Positions 7,347-13,699 of a stretch of 13,699 nucleotides of DNA are shown here, in pieces. Every line of letters begins with the position of its first letter. Position 1 is the stretch's first letter. Below the pieces are notes generated by a model that made no database searches, was not told where the DNA came from, and saw only the letters and a list, made by a program, of their open reading frames with translations. The position numbers and the translations under genes are program-made. The stretch comes from Rhodobacter sp. (GTDB taxonomy: Bacteria > Pseudomonadota > Alphaproteobacteria > Rhodobacterales > Rhodobacteraceae). Where the stretch lies: contig PNND01000283.1 in NCBI GenBank assembly GCA_013824045.1, positions 1 through 13,699 of the forward strand, in the 5' to 3' direction.

Positions 7347-8756
7347 ATGTGCGCCGATAAGCCTGTTGTCACCCGCTTCGCCCCCTCGCCCACCGGTTAC
7401 CTCCATATCGGCGGCGGGCGCACGGCGCTGTTCAACTGGCTTTATGCCCGTGGGCGCGGCGGCAAGTTCCTCTTGCGGATCGAGGATACGGATCGCGAAC
7501 GCTCCACCCCCGAGGCAACCGAGGCGATCCTGCAAGGCCTGCGCTGGCTGGGCCTCGATTGGGATGGCGACGCAGTCAGCCAGTTCGCCCGCAAGGACCG
7601 CCACGCCGAAGTGGCCCATGAAATGCTGGCGCGCGGCACGGCCTATAAATGCTTCTCCACAGCCGAGGAAATCGCCGCCTTCCGCGCCGAAGCCGAGGCA
7701 AAGGGCGCAAGCTATGCCGTCTTCCTGTCGCCCTGGCGCGACGCCGACCCCGCCACCCATCCGGATGCCCCCTATGCCATTCGGATGCGTGCCCCGCGCA
7801 CGGGTGAAACTCTCGTCGAAGATGCCGTTCAAGGATCGGTACGCTTTGGCAATGACCAGTTGGATGACATGATCGTTCTGCGCTCCGATGGAACGCCCAC
7901 CTATATGCTGGCCGTCGTGGTCGATGACCATGACATGGGCGTCACCCATGTCATTCGGGGCGATGACCACCTTAACAATGCGGCCCGCCAGCAAATGGTC
8001 TATGATGCCATGGGCTGGGATATCCCGGTCTGGGCGCATATCCCGCTGATCCACGGGCCGGATGGCAAGAAACTGTCAAAACGCCATGGCGCCACCGCCG
8101 TGGGCGATTATCAGGTGCAGGGCTATCCTGCGGCCGGGATGCGCAATTATCTGGCCCGTCTGGGCTGGTCGCATGGCGATGATGAGTTCTTCACCAGTGC
8201 ACAGGCCATGGAATGGTTCGATCTGCCCGGCATTGGCCGATCCCCCGCACGGCTGGATTTCAAGAAGCTGGAAAACATCTGCGGCCTGCACATCGCAGCG
8301 GGCGAAGATGCTGCACTGCTGCATGAAATCGAAGCCTATCTTGCTGCGGCTGCACGCCCCGCCCTGACTGCAGCGCAGCGCGACCTGCTGTCACGCGCGC
8401 TTTATTGTGTGAAGGAACGCGCGAAGACCTTCCCGGAACTGCTTGAAAAGGCGCATTTTGCCCTGACCAGCCGCCCCATCCTCGCGGATGAGGCCGCAGC
8501 CAAGGCGCTTGATCCGGTATCCCGTGGTATACTGAAAACATTGACGCCGCGACTGCAAAGTGCTAGCTGGACGAAAGAGGATTTGGAGCCGATCCTGAAC
8601 GAAATCGCCACAGCCCATGGCATCGGATTCGGCAAACTTGCCGCGCCGCTGCGCGCAGCCCTTGCGGGGCGGAGTGCGACACCAAGCGTTTTCGACATGA
8701 TGCTTGTCATCGGTCGGGACGAGACGATTGCGCGGCTGGAGGATGCTGCGGGCTGA
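7347..8756 (+). CDS. gltX: Glutamyl-tRNA synthetase
   Basis: Encodes 469 residues, normal length. It charges tRNA-Glu (and in bacteria lacking GlnRS also tRNA-Gln) with glutamate. Class I synthetase signatures are clear: [22 protein letters not shown] (10-31, the HIGH-type motif at 20-23), [12 protein letters not shown] (42-53), [10 protein letters not shown] (202-211), and KKLSKRHGA (241-249, the KMSKS-type loop). The anticodon-binding helical part follows from about 320. The zinc-binding cluster of E. coli GltX (CxC...CxH near residue 100) is missing; only Cys102 remains in AYKCFS. The SD is GAAAGG (7331-7336), 10 bases before ATG. Rhodobacterales often have two gltX paralogs, so this may be one of a pair, possibly with its own tRNA preference; the window cannot show that. 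gltA follows after 82 bases with no clear terminator between. Confidence 0.95.
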   Translation: MCADKPVVTRFAPSPTGYLHIGGGRTALFNWLYARGRGGKFLLRIEDTDRERSTPEATEAILQGLRWLGLDWDGDAVSQFARKDRHAEVAHEMLARGTAYKCFSTAEEIAAFRAEAEAKGASYAVFLSPWRDADPATHPDAPYAIRMRAPRTGETLVEDAVQGSVRFGNDQLDDMIVLRSDGTPTYMLAVVVDDHDMGVTHVIRGDDHLNNAARQQMVYDAMGWDIPVWAHIPLIHGPDGKKLSKRHGATAVGDYQVQGYPAAGMRNYLARLGWSHGDDEFFTSAQAMEWFDLPGIGRSPARLDFKKLENICGLHIAAGEDAALLHEIEAYLAAAARPALTAAQRDLLSRALYCVKERAKTFPELLEKAHFALTSRPILADEAAAKALDPVSRGILKTLTPRLQSASWTKEDLEPILNEIATAHGIGFGKLAAPLRAALAGRSATPSVFDMMLVIGRDETIARLEDAAG

Positions 8757-8838
8757 ACGCCCCCCCTCTGACGGCCGCCCCACTGCTACCAGCCGCATCG
8801 CCCTGCCCGGCGACCGGAAAAAAGAGGGACGTTGACAG

Positions 8839-10134
8839 ATGGCCGACAGCAAGAAATCCGCAACCCTGACACTGGACGGGAAAAGCTACGATCTTCCCAT
8901 CTACACCCCGACGCTGGGCCCGGATGTCCTCGACATCCGCAAGCTCTATGCCGAGGCTGACGTCTTCACCTTTGACCCCGGCTTCACCTCGACCGCTGCG
9001 TGCGAAAGCGCGATCACCTTTATCGATGGCGACAAGGGCGAACTGCTGCACCGCGGCTATCCGATCGAGCAGCTGGCCGACAAATCCTCCTACCTCGAGC
9101 TTTGCTATCTGCTCCTGTACGGCGAACTGCCCACCGCAGCCCAGCTGGCCGATTTCAAGGGCCGCGTGACGCGCCACACCATGGTGCATGAACAGATGCA
9201 CTACTTTTTCCGCGGGTTCCGCCGTGACAGCCACCCGATGGCCACCATGGTGGGCGTGGTGGGCGCGATGTCGGCCTTCTATCACGACTCGCTCGACATC
9301 AACGATCCTTGGCAGCGTGAGGTCGCCGCGATCCGCATGATCGCCAAGCTGCCGACCATCGCAGCCATGGCCTACAAGTATTCCGTGGGTCAGCCCTTCG
9401 TCTATCCGAAGAACAGCCTCGATTACGCAGGCAATTTCCTGCACATGTGCTTCTCGGTCCCGGCCGAGGATTACGTCGTCGATCCGGTCCTGTCCAAGGC
9501 GATGGACCGCATCATGATGCTGCATGCCGATCATGAACAGAACGCCTCCACCTCCACCGTCCGTCTGGCGGGCTCGTCGGGCGCCAACCCGTTTGCCTGC
9601 GTGGCAGCCGGCATCGCCTGCCTCTGGGGCCCGGCGCATGGCGGAGCCAATCAGGCCTGTCTGGAAATGCTGCGCGAAATCGGGACGGTGGACCGTATCC
9701 CCGAATACATCCGCCGCGCCAAGGACAAGGACGATCCCTTCCGCCTGATGGGCTTTGGCCACCGCGTCTACAAGAACTTCGATCCCCGCGCCAAGGTGAT
9801 GAAGGAATCCGCGGATGAGGTGCTTGGCCTGATGGGGATCGAAAACAACCCCACCCTGCAGGTCGCCAAGGAGTTGGAACGCATCGCGCTTGAGGATGAT
9901 TACTTCGTCTCCAAGAAGCTCTATCCGAATGTCGATTTCTATTCCGGCATCATCCTCGATGCGATGGGCTTCCCCACCGCTATGTTCACCCCGATCTTCG
10001 CGCTGTCGCGCACCGTGGGCTGGATTGCGCAATGGAAGGAAATGATCGGCGAAAAGAACCAGAAGATCGGCCGCCCGCGCCAGCTTTATGTGGGCGAAAC
10101 CAAGCGCGACTTCGTCGATCTGAAGAACCGCTGA
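8839..10134 (+). CDS. gltA: Citrate synthase
   Basis: Encodes 431 residues, the length of the large (hexameric, Gram-negative type) citrate synthases. It joins oxaloacetate and acetyl-CoA to citrate, the entry step of the TCA cycle, in the cytoplasm. The catalytic triad is visible as His267 in [10 protein letters not shown], His308 in [15 protein letters not shown], and Asp366 in NVDFYSG. The substrate-binding [11 protein letters not shown] (228-238) is also intact. This points to true citrate synthase rather than 2-methylcitrate synthase, which is usually shorter, although motif reading alone does not fully exclude the latter. The SD is AGAGGG (about 8823-8828), ten bases before the ATG. A strong intrinsic terminator lies 19 bases after the stop, so gltA ends its transcription unit. 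Confidence 0.96.
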   Translation: MADSKKSATLTLDGKSYDLPIYTPTLGPDVLDIRKLYAEADVFTFDPGFTSTAACESAITFIDGDKGELLHRGYPIEQLADKSSYLELCYLLLYGELPTAAQLADFKGRVTRHTMVHEQMHYFFRGFRRDSHPMATMVGVVGAMSAFYHDSLDINDPWQREVAAIRMIAKLPTIAAMAYKYSVGQPFVYPKNSLDYAGNFLHMCFSVPAEDYVVDPVLSKAMDRIMMLHADHEQNASTSTVRLAGSSGANPFACVAAGIACLWGPAHGGANQACLEMLREIGTVDRIPEYIRRAKDKDDPFRLMGFGHRVYKNFDPRAKVMKESADEVLGLMGIENNPTLQVAKELERIALEDDYFVSKKLYPNVDFYSGIILDAMGFPTAMFTPIFALSRTVGWIAQWKEMIGEKNQKIGRPRQLYVGETKRDFVDLKNR

Positions 10135-10153
10135 TAGATCGAAATTCTGCAGG

Positions 10154-10180
10154 AACGGCGGCCTCTTGGCCGCCGTTTTT
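10154..10180 (+). terminator. Intrinsic terminator after gltA
   Basis: A perfect 10-bp stem AACGGCGGCC / GGCCGCCGTT with a TCTT loop, ending in TTTTT (10176-10180). It starts 19 bases after the gltA stop. On the minus strand no T-run follows, so it works one way and does not clearly stop the convergent amidase transcript. Confidence 0.93.
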
Positions 10181-10191
10181 CATAGGCCGTT

Positions 10192-11073
10192 TCAGGTGCT
10201 GCGCCGCGTGCCATCCAGCGTCTGCACCGCGCCATACAGATCCACCCGGCGATCTCGGAACAACCCCCAACTCCCGCGCAGCGCCGCGATCGCCTCCAGA
10301 TCAAAGGTCGCCGTCAGCACCTCTTCCCCATCCCTGCTGGCCTTGGCGACCAGTTGGCCACTCTGGTCGGAAATGAAGGATGATCCGTAAAAGGTGACAT
10401 CCACCCCTTCCGGCGCGGTTTCCGTGCCGATCCGGTTCGAGGCGATCACCGGCAGGATATTCGCCGCCGCATGGCCGCGCATCACCATTTCCCAATGCGG
10501 CTGGCTGTCATAGCCCGGCGCGGGCGGCTCTGATCCGATGGCCGTGGGATAGAGCAGCATCTCCGCCCCCATCAGCGCCATCGCCCGCGCCGCCTCGGGG
10601 AACCACTGATCCCAGCAGATGCCCACGCCGATCCGGCCATAGGCGGTGGACCAGACCTTGAACCCCGTATCGCCGGGCGAGAAGTAGTATTTCTCCTCAT
10701 ATCCCGGCCCCTGCGGGATATGGCTCTTGCGATAAAGGCCCAGCACGCTGCCATCGGCATCGATCATGGCCACCGAATTGAAATGCGCCTGCCCGGCCTT
10801 TTCAAAGAACGACAGCGGCAGCACCACCCCCAATTCCCGCGCCAGCGCCTGAAACCGCGCCACCAAAGGGTGCCCCTCCAACGGGCGGGCCAGACGGAAA
10901 TACTCGGCCCGTTCCGTGATGCAGAAATAGGGCGCCTCGAACAGTTCCTGGATCAGCACCACCTGCGCGCCCTGTGCGGCGGCCTTGCGGATCAACGCTT
11001 CCGCCTTGTCGGCATTGGCGGGCAAATCCCAGCTGCAGGCGAATTGCGTGGCGGCGACGGTGACTTTGGTCAT
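10192..11073 (-). CDS. aguB: N-carbamoylputrescine amidase (nitrilase superfamily)
   Basis: Encodes 293 residues, the size expected for bacterial AguB. It splits N-carbamoylputrescine into putrescine, carbon dioxide and ammonia, the last step of the agmatine route to putrescine. The carbon-nitrogen hydrolase triad is visible: Glu43 in IQELFEAPYFC, Lys116 in YRKSHIPQGPGYEEKYYF, and Cys153 in GICWDQWFPE. The segments around these, and EKYYFSPGD, match AguB better than general amidases or beta-ureidopropionase, but substrate is still inferred. ATG 11073 is chosen because GGAG (minus strand, 11084-11081) is 7 bases upstream and the family starts MxKVxVAATQ; the longer open frame upstream runs into the neighbouring gene. 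It follows the molybdenum hydroxylase gene by 61 bases in the same direction. The partner agmatine deiminase (aguA) is not in the window. Confidence 0.88.
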   Translation of the reverse strand: MTKVTVAATQFACSWDLPANADKAEALIRKAAAQGAQVVLIQELFEAPYFCITERAEYFRLARPLEGHPLVARFQALARELGVVLPLSFFEKAGQAHFNSVAMIDADGSVLGLYRKSHIPQGPGYEEKYYFSPGDTGFKVWSTAYGRIGVGICWDQWFPEAARAMALMGAEMLLYPTAIGSEPPAPGYDSQPHWEMVMRGHAAANILPVIASNRIGTETAPEGVDVTFYGSSFISDQSGQLVAKASRDGEEVLTATFDLEAIAALRGSWGLFRDRRVDLYGAVQTLDGTRRST

Positions 11074-11080
11074 GGGCTTT

Positions 11081-11117
11081 CTCCGGCTGGGATCAGCCGC
11101 AGTTAACCCGCAGCCGG
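11081..11117 (-). promoter_or_regulatory. Alternative hairpins at the aguB ribosome binding site
   Basis: On the minus strand the leader reads CCGGCTG (11117-11111), then CGGCTG (11099-11094), a four-base ATCC loop, then CAGCCGGAG (11089-11081) holding the SD GGAG. CAGCCG can pair with the near CGGCTG (6 bp), or CAGCCGG with the distal CCGGCTG (7 bp). The distal pairing takes up both Gs of the SD, the near one only the first. This may modulate aguB translation, or be chance in GC-rich DNA. Confidence 0.25.
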
Positions 11118-11134
11118 GGGCAAAGGAAAGCGCC

Positions 11135-13405
11135 CTACCCCGCCGCCTGCAACCAGTGCCAGATGCGCTGCGGGGTAAAGGGCATGTCCACCCGCACCAC
11201 GCCACGCCCCGCCAGTGCATCGCGCACGGCGTTCGATATGGCCCCCAGCGCGCCCACCGTCCCCGCCTCACCACATCCCTTCATCCCGAACGGGTTCAGC
11301 ACCGATGGCACGGGCTCAGACGTGAAATCCATAAACGGCAGGTCATCCGCGCGCGGCATGGCGTAATCCATGAAGCTCGCGGTCAACAACTGCCCCGCCT
11401 CATCATGCACGGCCAGTTCCATCACCGCCTGCCCATAGCCCTGCGCAACCCCGCCATGCACTTGGCCCACGGCCAGTTCCGGCGCGATCAGCGTGCCGAA
11501 ATCATCCACTACAGTGTAACGGTCCAGCCGCAGAGCCCCGGTCTCAGGGTCAATCTCCACCTCGGCCAGATGCGCACCATTGGGGAAAGACCGGCCCTCC
11601 AGCGTGATCGTCGCCGCATGGTCGCACAGGTCTTCGCGCCCCTTCTCCCGCGCCAGCGCCGCTGCCTCGGCCAGCGTCAGCCGCAGGTTCGATCCCGCCG
11701 CACCAAAGGTCAGGTCATCGAATCGCACCTCGCTCAGGCCAAGTTCCTCTTCAAGAAACGCGCCAAGCCGCGCCACCGTCTGGATCACCGTGGCCCGGGT
11801 CGCCGTGCCCTGCACCGTCACCGACCGCGACCCGCCGGTCCCGCCGCCTGTGGCGATCTGGTCGCTATCTCCCTGCACGATGCGGATCTTCTCCTCGGGC
11901 AGCCCCGTCATCCCCGCCGTCATGCGAGCATAAACCGTTTCATGCCCCTGCCCGTTGGATTGCGTGCCCACGTACAGCGTCGCCCCACCATCCGCGTCCA
12001 GCGTCAGCCGCGCCGTCTCATGCGGATCGCCAAGGATGGACTCGATATAGGTGGCCAACCCCAGCCCCCGCAGCATCCCCTTGGCTTCGCTTGCGGCTCT
12101 ACGCGCGGCAAAACCCGCGACATCCCCCTCCACCTCAGCCCGCGCCAAGACGCGATGGAAATCGCCCACGTCGATCAGTTGATCGGTCACCGTCCGATAG
12201 GGAAATATCCGAATGAAATTTCGCCGCCGCAGATCAAAGGGATCGGCACCCAGCACCCGCGCGGCCTCATCCATAACCCGCTCGATGGTCAAGATCGCCT
12301 CCGGCCGCCCCGCCCCGCGATAGGCATCCACTGGCGCGGTGTTCGTAAACACCCCCAGCGCATTCAACCAAGCATGGGGAATGTCATAAACCCCCGTAAG
12401 CACCTTGGAAAACAGCTCTGACTGGATCGCCTGCGCGAATTGCGAGTTATAGGCCCCAAGGTTCGACAGCACCCGCAACCGATAGCCCGTGATCCGCAGA
12501 TCGGCATCGAACCCCATCTCGGCCTCGGCCACCAGATCCCTCCCGGCATTGTCGGTCAGCATCCCCTCGCCGCGTTCTGACATCCACCGCACCGGGCGGC
12601 CCAACATCCGCGCCGCCTGCGCGATGACCACATATTCCGGATAGGTCATCGCCTTCATGCCGAAGCCGCCACCCACATCGGGGTTGGTCACGCGCACGGC
12701 ATCCGGGGCCAGCCCCAGCATCCGCGCCAGTTCCTTCTTCTGGGTCCAGACCCCCTGCCCGTTCACGCACAGATGCAGCCGCGCGCCATCCCATTCCGCC
12801 CAGGCCCCGCGCGGCTCCATAGGGTTCACGATCACCCGGTTGTGCAGCACCTCCAGCCGCACGACATGCGCCGCCGCTCGCAGCGCCGCGTCCGTCTCGG
12901 CCTCATGCCCGATGCCATAATCAAAGGCCAGATTGCCCGCCGCCTCGGGGTGGATCGCCGCACCGCCGGGCTGCAGCGACAGCGACACCGGCACCTCCTC
13001 CAGCGACAGGTCGATCAGTTCCGCCGCATCCCGCGCGGCGGTCAGCGTATCGGCCACGATCATCGCCACCGTCTCGCCCACGAACCGCACCCGCCCTTCG
13101 GCTAGGACGGGCCGCGCCGGGGCCGCGCCCTTGCTGCCGTCACGGTTGGCCACGCGGGAAAAGCGCATCCCCGTCTCCACCCCCGCCGCGCGCAGATCCC
13201 CTGCCGTCAGCACCAGATGCACGCCGGGCGCTTCGCGCGCCGCCGCCACATCCAGCGCCGCAATATCCGCATGGGCGTGATCGGATCGCAGGAACCACGC
13301 ATGCAGCGCGCCTTTGGGTGCGATATCATCGACATAGCGGCCCTGCCCGGTCAGAAACCGGATGTCTTCGCGGCGGCGGGCGGGTTGGGCTTGGCCGAAT
13401 TTCAT
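11135..13405 (-). CDS. Xanthine dehydrogenase / form II CoxL-like molybdopterin-binding large subunit
   Basis: Encodes 756 residues, the normal length for a stand-alone large subunit of the molybdenum hydroxylase family. Such subunits hold the molybdopterin cytosine dinucleotide cofactor and oxidise a carbon substrate, passing electrons to 2Fe-2S and FAD subunits. Domains: an aldehyde oxidase/xanthine dehydrogenase a/b hammerhead (about 17-140), then the molybdopterin-binding region with GGGFGMK (245-251), AYRGAGR (361-367), NGQGHETVYA (484-493), and the catalytic glutamate Glu713 in GCGEAG. AYRGAGR is the form II (CoxL-like) active-site motif; true CO dehydrogenases carry AYxCSFR, so CO oxidation is unlikely. 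No small (2Fe-2S) or medium (FAD) subunit gene lies next to it: ornithine decarboxylase is upstream and aguB downstream. The substrate is unknown. The ATG at 13405 fits the family N-terminus; the SD (AGGA) is about 10 bases away and weak. Confidence 0.87.
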   Translation of the reverse strand: MKFGQAQPARRREDIRFLTGQGRYVDDIAPKGALHAWFLRSDHAHADIAALDVAAAREAPGVHLVLTAGDLRAAGVETGMRFSRVANRDGSKGAAPARPVLAEGRVRFVGETVAMIVADTLTAARDAAELIDLSLEEVPVSLSLQPGGAAIHPEAAGNLAFDYGIGHEAETDAALRAAAHVVRLEVLHNRVIVNPMEPRGAWAEWDGARLHLCVNGQGVWTQKKELARMLGLAPDAVRVTNPDVGGGFGMKAMTYPEYVVIAQAARMLGRPVRWMSERGEGMLTDNAGRDLVAEAEMGFDADLRITGYRLRVLSNLGAYNSQFAQAIQSELFSKVLTGVYDIPHAWLNALGVFTNTAPVDAYRGAGRPEAILTIERVMDEAARVLGADPFDLRRRNFIRIFPYRTVTDQLIDVGDFHRVLARAEVEGDVAGFAARRAASEAKGMLRGLGLATYIESILGDPHETARLTLDADGGATLYVGTQSNGQGHETVYARMTAGMTGLPEEKIRIVQGDSDQIATGGGTGGSRSVTVQGTATRATVIQTVARLGAFLEEELGLSEVRFDDLTFGAAGSNLRLTLAEAAALAREKGREDLCDHAATITLEGRSFPNGAHLAEVEIDPETGALRLDRYTVVDDFGTLIAPELAVGQVHGGVAQGYGQAVMELAVHDEAGQLLTASFMDYAMPRADDLPFMDFTSEPVPSVLNPFGMKGCGEAGTVGALGAISNAVRDALAGRGVVRVDMPFTPQRIWHWLQAAG

Positions 13406-13434
13406 GGGGGGCTGATCCTGAAGGGTACAGCCGC

Positions 13435-13476
13435 AAAACCTACGCCCCCGGCGGGGAATGTCCAGCCGGGGGCGTA
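13435..13476 (-). terminator. Strong hairpin after the decarboxylase gene, probable terminator
   Basis: A perfect 12-bp stem, TACGCCCCCGGC (13441-13452) with GCCGGGGGCGTA (13465-13476), and a 12-base loop. On the minus strand it is followed after two Gs by TTTT (13438-13435), a short T-run, so termination may be partial. It lies 37 bases after the decarboxylase stop and 35 bases before the start of the molybdenum hydroxylase gene. No T-run follows on the plus strand. Confidence 0.6.
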
Positions 13477-13513
13477 ATGATTAATGGCCGTGACCCGAAC
13501 AGCGGGCCCGTGA

Positions 13514-13699
13514 TCAGACTTTCAGCGACAGAACCGTCGCCATCATCAGATCGCCAAACCCGTTGAACCGGGTGTTGGTGACGGTGGAATAGGCCCCCAT
13601 CCCCTGCACGATCACATAATCGCCCTCGGCGATGTCCGACGGCAGTGCCACTTCACCCGGCAGACGGTCCACCGAATCGCAGGTCGGGCCAAAGACGAT
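13514..13699 (-). CDS. Ornithine/lysine decarboxylase, C-terminal end (partial)
   Basis: Only the last 61 residues are present; the gene continues past the right edge. The segment starts IVFGPTCDSVDRLPGEVALP, the highly conserved C-terminal part of fold type III PLP-dependent decarboxylases. In GPTCDSVD the Cys supplies the catalytic thiol and the Asp contacts the substrate amino group. DYVIVQGMGAYS and FNGFGD follow, also family-typical. Ornithine decarboxylase makes putrescine from ornithine; some Rhodobacterales and relatives use a lysine/ornithine enzyme, and diaminopimelate or arginine decarboxylases are distant relatives. Which substrate is preferred cannot be decided from this fragment. 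A hairpin follows the stop. The gene lies in the same direction as the molybdenum hydroxylase and aguB genes. Confidence 0.9.
   Translation of the reverse strand: MVFGPTCDSVDRLPGEVALPSDIAEGDYVIVQGMGAYSTVTNTRFNGFGDLMMATVLSLKV

Noticed and set aside
8795..8812. TCGCC-CTGCCC-GGCGA hairpin between gltX and gltA
   Set aside because: Only five base pairs and no T-run on either strand; not supported as a terminator.
8832..8837. TTGACA just before gltA
   Set aside because: It lies one base before the ATG, so a promoter there could not make a transcript holding the gltA start; taken as chance.
8707..10032. 441-codon open frame antisense to gltA
   Set aside because: His/Gly/Ala-rich mirror of a highly conserved gene; no start context or family match.
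10985..12421. 478-codon open frame antisense to the molybdenum hydroxylase gene
   Set aside because: Arg/Pro/His-rich with no recognisable motif; the opposite strand carries AYRGAGR and the other family signatures.
1..13699. CRISPR array, insertion sequence, prophage, tRNA or rRNA, or new defence system
   Set aside because: No repeat-spacer pattern, transposase, integrase, tRNA-like fold or unknown gene cluster seen; nearly all sequence is accounted for by known families.

Overview
The window is GC-rich, densely coding chromosomal DNA. It looks like an alphaproteobacterium of the Rhodobacterales (Rhodobacter/Paracoccus/Roseobacter-like). Three things point there: the protein sequences themselves; the run trpG-trpD-trpC-moaC-moeA-lexA next to comEC, gltX and gltA, which I recall as typical of that group; and an alphaproteobacterial-type SOS box (GTTC-N7-GTTC) in front of lexA. 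Nothing in it looks like a prophage, transposon, CRISPR array or genomic island, and I see no rRNA or tRNA gene.

Left part (1-4416): the window opens inside a leftward gene for a membrane-anchored protein (1-158), of which only the N-terminus is visible. Diverging from it is a tight rightward operon: trpG, trpD and trpC (tryptophan synthesis from chorismate through anthranilate to indole-glycerol phosphate), then moaC and moeA (molybdenum cofactor synthesis). ATGA overlaps join trpG-trpD and moaC-moeA, and only 4 bases separate trpC from moaC. The one larger gap, before trpC, can fold into two competing small hairpins around an SD-like AAAGG.

Middle (4417-10180): lexA has its own promoter (perfect TTGACA -35) with an SOS box across the spacer and -10, so it should be autorepressed. 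It converges on and overlaps by 7 bp a leftward comEC/rec2 gene (DNA-uptake channel). Divergent from comEC are gltX (glutamyl-tRNA synthetase) and gltA (citrate synthase). A textbook intrinsic terminator follows gltA.

Right part (10181-13699), all leftward: the 3' end of an ornithine/lysine decarboxylase gene at the window edge, then a strong hairpin, then a large-subunit-only molybdenum hydroxylase gene (xanthine dehydrogenase / form II CoxL family), then an N-carbamoylputrescine amidase gene (aguB-like). The two outer genes both make putrescine. The molybdenum enzyme between them has no small (2Fe-2S) or medium (FAD) subunit gene beside it. This is the least ordinary part of the window. I found no convincing new defence, mobile or RNA system; most findings are regulatory details and one unusual gene context.
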